The notes beneath the pieces are model-generated. The model was not told the origin of the DNA. It saw only the letters and a list, made by a program, of their open reading frames with translations, and ran no database searches. A DNA stretch of 52,638 nt from JAEUIG01 sp046349775 (lineage in GTDB: Bacteria > Planctomycetota > Planctomycetia > Planctomycetales > Planctomycetaceae). Every line of letters starts with the position of its first letter. The stretch's first letter is position 1. Made by a program: the position numbers and the translations under genes. The stretch spans positions 1 to 52,638 of the forward strand of contig JAXMBS010000040.1 in the NCBI GenBank assembly GCA_046349775.1. The letters run 5' to 3'. This document shows positions 47,781 through 52,638 of the stretch, piece after piece.

Positions 47781-48692
47781 TTATACGCGCCCCGCGCGCA
47801 CGTGCAGGGTGCTGATCCGATTGCTCAATTCCACGTGCTTGGCCACGTCCAGTTCTTCCGCACGAACGTGCTCGCCGCATTCCAGCGCCGCCAGCATCGT
47901 GGCCGCTGCCTGTTTATCAATTCCTGGCGCAATGCCGGTCAATAATCCCCGTAACTGCTTGCGCCGCTGCTGAAACACCTGCCGTATATACTCGTGGAAG
48001 AACGGCCGATCGGCGATCAATGCACGTTTCCCGGCACTCGGCGTGATCTTCACGATCGCCGAATCGACCTGCGGCTGCGGCCAGAACACGCTCGGCGGCA
48101 GCTTCCGCACGATCTCGACGTCGCACTGCGACTGCAGCCAAACCGAAAGCGAACCGTACTGGGGCGTTGACGGCCCGGCCAGCATCCGTTCGGCCAGTTC
48201 GTACTGGATCGTGACGACCATCCGTTCCCACGGCAGGTCGGTCGCCACGAGGTTGGAGATCACCGGCGTCGCGACGTTGTAGGGGAGATTGGCGACGAGT
48301 TTGAGCTGCCGTTCCGGCGCGGCGGCCAACAGGTGTTCGACAGCCGCGAGCACTTGGTCGGACAGTCGGCTTTTGCTTCGGAGGATGTCGCAGTTCAGCA
48401 GCACAAGGTCAGTGAATCCGGCCAGCGAATCTTTCGCGAGTTGGTACAGATTGGGATCGTATTCGACGGCGATCACGGCGCCGGCCAGCGGCGCCAGTTC
48501 GCCGGTGAGGCTTCCCAGCCCGGCGCCGACCTCCAGGACGACATCTTGAGGACCGAGTTCCGCCTGCTCAGCGACGAACCGCACGAGGTTCAGGTCGATC
48601 AGGAAGTTCTGTCCCAGATCGCGACGCGGATTCAGACCGCGCGCACCAAGCAGACGCTGAATGTAAGATCGCGTCTGGGATTCGGCAGGCAT
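47781..48692 (-). CDS. ksgA: 16S rRNA (adenine(1518)-N(6)/adenine(1519)-N(6))-dimethyltransferase
   Basis: 303-residue SAM-dependent enzyme dimethylating two adenines in the 16S rRNA 3' hairpin during 30S maturation. ATG 48692 is chosen because MPAESQTRSYIQRLLGARGL leads straight into RRDLGQNFLIDLNLV; the much longer upstream ORF overlaps ribE and a repeat. Motifs are VVLEVGAGLGSLTGELA, the acidic AVEYDP, LNCDIL and the catalytic LVANLPYNVATPVI. A helical C-terminal domain follows (FFHEYIRQVFQQRRKQLRG). A heptamer array separates it from ribE. Confidence 0.94.
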   Translation of the reverse strand: MPAESQTRSYIQRLLGARGLNPRRDLGQNFLIDLNLVRFVAEQAELGPQDVVLEVGAGLGSLTGELAPLAGAVIAVEYDPNLYQLAKDSLAGFTDLVLLNCDILRSKSRLSDQVLAAVEHLLAAAPERQLKLVANLPYNVATPVISNLVATDLPWERMVVTIQYELAERMLAGPSTPQYGSLSVWLQSQCDVEIVRKLPPSVFWPQPQVDSAIVKITPSAGKRALIADRPFFHEYIRQVFQQRRKQLRGLLTGIAPGIDKQAAATMLAALECGEHVRAEELDVAKHVELSNRISTLHVRAGRV

Positions 48693-48701
48693 GGGAAGAG
48701 A

Positions 48702-48799
48702 GCTTTCAGCGATCAGCGTTGAGCAGTCAGCTTTGAGCCTTCGCGCCGTCGCCTTTTTCTGACGACGGATTACTGACGGCTGACAGCTTCTCGAGATAC
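48702..48799. repeat. Heptamer word array overlapping the ribE 3' end
   Basis: The left arm at 48702-48736 is five 7-nt words of the GCTTTCA/GCGATCA type. The right arm from 48759 is four or more words of the complementary CTGACGG/CTGACAG type. The ribE stop (48727-48729) lies inside the word GCAGTCA. The right arm is translated as part of the ribE C-terminal tail. The left arm lies just before the ksgA start. Confidence 0.8.
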
Positions 48800-49362
48800 T
48801 TGCCGATGATGTCGGTTTCGACGTTGACTGCGTCGCCGACGCGGCGCGTGCCGAGCGTGGTGACGTCAAGGGTGTGTGGAATCAGTGCGACGCTGAAGGA
48901 TTCCACTTCGACCGTGACCAGCGTCAGGCTGACGCCGTCCACGGCCACAGAGCCTTTGACGACCATCTGACGAGTGAGGCCCGGATCGACGGCAAACTGC
49001 ATGTGGACCCATTCGCCGTCGCGGTCGATCCGTTCGACGCGGCCGGTGCCGTCGATGTGTCCCTGGACGAAATGTCCCCCCAGGCGGTCGCCGACCCTCA
49101 GCGATCGTTCGATATTCACCACAGCGCCCGGCCGGAGTGCACCCAGGTTCGTCCGCGACAGCGTCTCGGCGCCGGCTTGAAACGTCCACGCGTCTCCGTC
49201 CGCGCGAACGACTGTCAGGCAGCATCCGTTGAGCGCGATGCTCTCGCCGATGGACACTGGCCCGGTCGATTGCGCCGGCGCGACGACGACGAGATCGATC
49301 GCCGGCCCACGGGGTGTGAGCGCGCGAACGGTCCCCAGTCCTTCGACCAACCCGGTGAACAT
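48727..49362 (-). CDS. ribE: Riboflavin synthase, alpha subunit
   Basis: 211 residues. It dismutates two molecules of 6,7-dimethyl-8-ribityllumazine to riboflavin. The two similar beta-barrel halves are visible: MFTGLVEGLGTV and GESIALNGCCLTVV in the first, and GHFVQGHIDGTGRVERI and KGSVAVDGVSLTLV in the second. RTNLGALRPGAVVNIERSL and the end VNVETDIIGKYLEKL are typical. The family normally ends near there. The last 19 or so residues (beginning SAVSNPSS) are largely encoded by a heptamer repeat, which also supplies the TGA stop. No FMN riboswitch is seen upstream. Confidence 0.94.
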   Translation of the reverse strand: MFTGLVEGLGTVRALTPRGPAIDLVVVAPAQSTGPVSIGESIALNGCCLTVVRADGDAWTFQAGAETLSRTNLGALRPGAVVNIERSLRVGDRLGGHFVQGHIDGTGRVERIDRDGEWVHMQFAVDPGLTRQMVVKGSVAVDGVSLTLVTVEVESFSVALIPHTLDVTTLGTRRVGDAVNVETDIIGKYLEKLSAVSNPSSEKGDGAKAQS

Positions 49363-49503
49363 GTGTCCAAAAATCGCTCAATGACCACAGATTCGCGGCG
49401 GTCGACGCAAACAGCCCGCGCGCTGCACGAGGTTCCCCTCGACAACACGGCGGGCTGACAAACCAATCAGACGTCGACCGCACCCTTCCATCGGTCCAGT
49501 GTG

Positions 49504-50364
49504 TCACACGCGGCGGGGCTTGTACAGCCTCAGCCGGTCTGCGATCAGATGCACCCACGCCGCCCGCACCGGCGACGCAAATGCGAACCAGCAGAAGATC
49601 AGCGGCACCGCCAGCTCGTGCACAAAGAAGATCACCGCCAGCAGGAACACGAGCTGGACCACGTGACGCTTGGTCCGTTGCCCGCTGAAGAGCTGTGCAA
49701 AGAAATGGGCATAGCGGATGCGCGAGACCATCAGGCCCGCCACGGCCGCCGTGATCAACGGCAAAGCCGTCCGCACGGCCGGAATGATCCATTCGGCCAT
49801 GCGCTGCATCATGGCGCCGTTTGGCGGCGCAATCAGTTCCACGACGGAGGGCAGGGCAAACGGGAACGCTGCAATCACGCCGGCCGCCGCCGGCGACGGC
49901 AATCCGCTGAACTCCGCATGCGAGTCTTCGTCATCGTCGGTTTCAACATTGAATCTGGCCAGACGCATGATGGCGCACAGGGCATACAACATGCCGACCG
50001 TCCACAACAGGCGCGGCGGGTAAGTTACCCCGCCGTAGGTTGCCAGCTCGCCTTTCGTGACGAACTGCAGCATCAGGAACGCCGGCGCGACTCCGAAGCT
50101 GACGGCATCGCACAGGCTGTCGAGCTGCGCACCGAGTTCGCTGGTCTGCTTCATCAGTCGCGCGACGCTGCCGTCCAGCATGTCGAACACCATCGCCAGA
50201 AAAATCAGCGAGGCGGCGATGAACGACGCCTGCACGGCCGTCGTGCTGCCGTCGACCGGCGTCGGGCCGAGCTTGGCGGCGAACGTGATGGCCCCAAAGC
50301 CGCACGCGCCGTTGGCCAGCGTCAGCATCGTGGGGAGGACGGCGATCAGACGCGGGGGTTTCAT
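49504..50364 (-). CDS. pssA: CDP-diacylglycerol--serine O-phosphatidyltransferase
   Basis: 286-residue inner-membrane enzyme making phosphatidylserine for phosphatidylethanolamine synthesis. The CDP-alcohol phosphotransferase motif D-x2-D-G-x2-A-R-x8-G-x3-D-x3-D is complete in DMLDGSVARLMKQTSELGAQ and the following LDSLCDAVSFG. About six to eight membrane segments are predicted, beginning with VLPTMLTLANGACGFGAITF. The C-terminus is extended with two extra membrane segments. A heptamer arm sits seven bases before the start codon on the upstream side. Confidence 0.93.
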   Translation of the reverse strand: MKPPRLIAVLPTMLTLANGACGFGAITFAAKLGPTPVDGSTTAVQASFIAASLIFLAMVFDMLDGSVARLMKQTSELGAQLDSLCDAVSFGVAPAFLMLQFVTKGELATYGGVTYPPRLLWTVGMLYALCAIMRLARFNVETDDDEDSHAEFSGLPSPAAAGVIAAFPFALPSVVELIAPPNGAMMQRMAEWIIPAVRTALPLITAAVAGLMVSRIRYAHFFAQLFSGQRTKRHVVQLVFLLAVIFFVHELAVPLIFCWFAFASPVRAAWVHLIADRLRLYKPRRV

Positions 50365-50370
50365 TTGGGG

Positions 50371-50507
50371 AGTAGATAGTGGGTAGTTGGCAGTAGATAG
50401 GGAGGGGAATGTCGGCGTCTGATCACATACTTACGATCGATGTGTGCGGCTCGTTCAAGTTCAGGTTACGAGATTTTCGCTACCCACTACCAACTATCCA
50501 CTACCCA
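50371..50507. repeat. Heptamer word array between pdxJ and pssA
   Basis: The left arm at 50371-50398 is four 7-nt words of the AGTGGGT/AGTAGAT type. The right arm at 50480-50507 is four words of the CTACCCA type. It uses nearly the same word as the array at 18632-18721. The right arm supplies the last residues (GSG) and the TAG stop (50494-50496) of pdxJ. Confidence 0.8.
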
Positions 50508-51214
50508 CTTCGATGAGTTCCCGCATTTCGCGCACGGCCTGGGTGAACCCGACCATCACGGCCCGCGCGACGATGCTGTGTCCGATGTTCAGTTCGCAGA
50601 CATCCGGGATGCGGGCGATCGGCACGACGTTGCGTTACGTAAGTCCGTGGCCCATGTGGAGCAGCAGGCCCCGCTCGACGGCCGCACCGTAGCGGATTGC
50701 AGCAGCTCGCGTTCGCGGTCCGCCGCGGTCGTTGCGTCGGCATAGCGCCCGGTATGCAGCTCGACGGCATGCGCGCCGAGGGCCTTGGACGCGTCGATCT
50801 GCCGTTCGTCCGGATCAATGAACAGGCTGACTTCCAGGCCGGCCGCGAGCAGCCGGTCGACACACCGCGCCACGCGCTCGCGCTGCCCGACAACATCGAG
50901 GCCCCCTTCCGTCGTGATCTCTTCCCGCTTCTCCGGCACCAGCGTGCACTGCTGCGGCAGCACGGCGAGTGCAATCTTGTCGCCTCGCCTTCTTCAGCCG
51001 CCATCTCCAGGTTCAGCTTCACCTGCACGGTGTCCTTGAGGACCCGCAGGTCTCGGTCCTGGATATGTCGGCGATCTTCCCGCAGGTGGACGGTAATTCC
51101 GTGGGCGCCGCCCAGTTCCGCCAGGACGGCGGCCCAGACCGGATCGGGTTCGATCGTCCGCCGCGCCTGGCGGATCGTCGCCACGTGATCGATGTTGACA
51201 CCCAGCCGCGCCAT
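50494..51214 (-). CDS. pdxJ: Pyridoxine 5'-phosphate synthase, frame-disrupted as read
   Basis: About 240 codons, making pyridoxine 5'-phosphate from deoxyxylulose phosphate and aminoacetone phosphate. ATG 51214 starts ARLGVNIDHVATIRQARRT, the PdxJ signature, and continues with GAHGITVHLREDRRHIQDRD and KLNLEMAA. After a break near 50990 another frame carries CTLVPEKREEITTEGGLDV, LFIDPDERQIDASKALGA and VELHTGRYADA. After a second break near 50690 a third frame gives GLLLHMGHGLTYRNV, CELNIGHSIVARAVMVGF and the end VREMRELIEVGSG. All catalytic regions are present. The gene is conserved and usually needed, so the breaks are most likely indel errors. Confidence 0.85.
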
Positions 51215-51258
51215 TTGAAGAGGTCAGTGGTTAGGAATCAGAGGTCAGACGAGTCTGG

Positions 51259-51471
51259 CTACATCGACGTCGTCGAGCCCGGACGAGTTTCCTGCCAGAA
51301 AATCCCGTGGCACGTAGGACATTTGAGGTTGTAGCCGGATCCGGCGGGAGCGTCTTTCGCGGGGCCGCCTGGGCCCCCCGCAGCGTCCTTGGCATACCAG
51401 TTCTTGGTCTCAACGACCTCACACTCGTCGGTTTCCCAGCAATTCGGGCACTTGGCGCGGACGGTCTTCAT
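51259..51471 (-). CDS. Small zinc-ribbon protein
   Basis: 70 residues, intact. Two Cys pairs (AKCPNCWETDE and LKCPTCHGIFW) frame a Gly/Ala/Pro-rich loop, so one zinc ion is probably bound. No catalytic domain is present. It lies 45 bases upstream of pdxJ on the same strand and may share its transcript. Function unknown. Confidence 0.75.
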   Translation of the reverse strand: MKTVRAKCPNCWETDECEVVETKNWYAKDAAGGPGGPAKDAPAGSGYNLKCPTCHGIFWQETRPGSTTSM

Positions 51472-51623
51472 CCCGTTCTTCCTCGGCTCAGCCTGTCATC
51501 GTTGTGTCGCACGCCACACCGTGAGGGCGGCGGATTCTCCAAAGGATAACGCGAATTCACACAGCACGCATCTGCGACTCATTGAGTGCCGTCCCAACAC
51601 CAGACACCTACTATACTCGCTCC

Positions 51624-51848
51624 ATGCCCCCCGCCGACCAGATTCTCATGGGAAGTGCCATCGCGGTCATGTGCGTGATCGGCGCCTGGCACAGTCCCTG
51701 GTTGATCGAGCACACGCGCAAAGGACAACGGCTGTCCGGCTGGCTCGGTCCCGTCCGCGCCCTGTGGGTCCTGCGCGGCACCCTGGTGTGCGGCGCTTTG
51801 CTCGGCGCGCTGCTGGCCACCGGCGTCGTCAATCCGCTGCGGTGGTGA
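51624..51848 (+). CDS. Small two-segment membrane protein
   Basis: 74 residues from ATG 51624; an upstream in-frame start at 51582 would add 14 non-hydrophobic residues. Two hydrophobic segments (ILMGSAIAVMCVIGAW and LVCGALLGALLATGVV) are joined by a basic loop (TRKGQRLSGWLG). The function is unknown. Its last 20 bases overlap the convergent gene that follows. Confidence 0.55.
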   Translation: MPPADQILMGSAIAVMCVIGAWHSPWLIEHTRKGQRLSGWLGPVRALWVLRGTLVCGALLGALLATGVVNPLRW

Positions 51849-52569
51849 CGGTTCGGCCGGCGTGCGATTCGGCGGCGGCCAGCTCGCTCGTACGCCAGTC
51901 TGAGACTTCCGACAGGCCTTCGACTGCTGCCGCGATTTGTGCCACCAGTTCTTCCGCACGGGAAGCCGGGGCGCCGGTGTATTTTGCGAGGTGGATCAGC
52001 GTCACCAGTTCCCGGACCCACGCGAGGTTGCCGAAGAGATCGTCTTGCATGCGGCGATGCACGTCGCTGAGCCGTTCGACATTGTCCCGTCGTGCGCGTT
52101 CGCTTTGATGACGCCGATCGACCGGCTCTGTCGAACTCTCATTCGGCATTGATTGAGTTTCTTGGGTCACGCTTTCCAGCAACTCGCCGAGTTCTCGGAT
52201 TCGTCCGGCCTGCAAACGCCAGGCTTGTTTCAGTTCGTCGAACCGCGCACCGTCCAGCGGCAGGGCGTCTTCGGTCCAGCCATCGAGCGTCCGCAGGGCG
52301 CCGTCGAGTTCCGCTTCGACGCGGGCAATCTCTGCCCGCACCGGATCGCGCGGCGACTGTTCCGCTTCCAATTGTCCGGTCGCATCCGCCACCGTTAGCA
52401 GCGGCGATTTCGGCGCGAGCAGGACCGGGACGTACAACGGCCAGAACAGGCAGGCGGCGGCGAGTCGAAACAGGGCTGCGGCGTCGCGCAGGCCTTCGCG
52501 GACAAAGAGTGCACCGGCGGCGCCGGCGCCGAGCATCAGATACAGGACAACTGTGGAGCCGAAGGACAT
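51829..52569 (-). CDS. Membrane-anchored helical protein of unknown function
   Basis: 246 residues. The N-terminal 55 residues contain two membrane segments (TVVLYLMLGAGAAGALFV and LAAACLFWPLYVPVLLA). The rest is soluble and charged, with likely coiled-coil helices (RAEIARVEAELDGALRTLDG, RLQAGRIRELGELLESV, RRDNVERLSDVHRRMQDDL). No known domain is recognised. ATG 52569 is the natural start. Another gene ends 28 bases upstream on the same strand, so an operon is likely. Confidence 0.72.
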   Translation of the reverse strand: MSFGSTVVLYLMLGAGAAGALFVREGLRDAAALFRLAAACLFWPLYVPVLLAPKSPLLTVADATGQLEAEQSPRDPVRAEIARVEAELDGALRTLDGWTEDALPLDGARFDELKQAWRLQAGRIRELGELLESVTQETQSMPNESSTEPVDRRHQSERARRDNVERLSDVHRRMQDDLFGNLAWVRELVTLIHLAKYTGAPASRAEELVAQIAAAVEGLSEVSDWRTSELAAAESHAGRTVTTAAD

Positions 52570-52597
52570 GGCGTGCTCCGATCGTGACCAGTGATAT

Positions 52598-52638
52598 TCA
52601 AGTTGCGGCGGTCAACTGCTGCTTGAGCGCTGCGAGGT
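52598..52638 (-). CDS. C-terminal end of a gene running off the right edge
   Basis: On the minus strand the last bases read LAALKQQLTAAT and a TGA stop at 52598-52600. The composition and position, 28 bases before the next start, fit the end of an upstream operon gene. Too little is present to name it. Confidence 0.4.
   Translation of the reverse strand, partial: LAALKQQLTAAT

Noticed and set aside
48693..48869. 59-residue N-terminal extension of KsgA
   Set aside because: It overlaps ribE and the heptamer array and has Ser/Arg-rich composition; the start at 48692 fits the family.

Overview
The window is GC-rich chromosomal DNA from a planctomycete, probably of the Planctomycetales. The best evidence is a Cys-rich YTV-type cell-wall protein (29749-31182), an orphan formylmethanofuran:H4MPT formyltransferase (25581-26474), a Ser/Thr kinase with a periplasmic sensor next to an FHA-GAF-adenylate cyclase, several secreted FG-GAP, SGNH and esterase proteins, and a small membrane protein of a type I associate with planctomycetes (1517-1687). 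No rRNA, tRNA, CRISPR array, transposase or phage gene was seen.

Layout. 1-6 kb: the end of a hybrid histidine kinase, a small membrane protein, and an FtsX-type permease followed by an HlyD-type adaptor. 6-13.4 kb: a large, frame-broken secreted double hydrolase, two small heat-shock genes, an SGNH hydrolase, a secreted glutathione peroxidase and an FG-GAP protein. 13.4-23.6 kb: a FabZ-like dehydratase, GlpD, a TIM-barrel isomerase, the cyclase/kinase signalling pair, a TIGR01777 epimerase-like protein and a photolyase. 23.6-33 kb: a polytopic membrane protein overlapping ftr, an STN-like protein, a third Hsp20, a BFD-type ferredoxin, a squalene-cyclase-fold protein, the YTV protein, a HAD hydrolase and a Gly/Tyr-rich secreted protein. 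33-41 kb: an M14 carboxypeptidase-like gene, then (minus strand) acpP-fabF plus a second ketosynthase that lacks the catalytic Cys, a class V aminotransferase, and a peptidoglycan amidase lipoprotein. 41-52.6 kb: mostly housekeeping genes (purF, guaB, ksgA, ribE, pssA, pdxJ) with small zinc-ribbon and membrane proteins between them.

Two window-wide features stand out. First, many gene ends carry arrays of short degenerate words of strictly constant length (7, 8 or 9 nt), usually as two inverted arms that would form a long hairpin. Each array has its own word. Some arrays lie in frame inside coding sequence (photolyase, esterase), and others supply the stop codon or the last residues of the adjacent protein. 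They resemble the heptamer STRR repeats of cyanobacteria and are the best candidate here for an under-described element. Second, roughly a dozen genes are split between reading frames, including normally conserved ones such as pdxJ and glpD. The breaks often sit in homopolymers and often compensate each other. I read most of these as indel errors in the assembly rather than true pseudogenes, and I give the span of the whole gene for each.

All calls come from reading the sequence. Family assignments rest on recognised motifs, and no database search was run.
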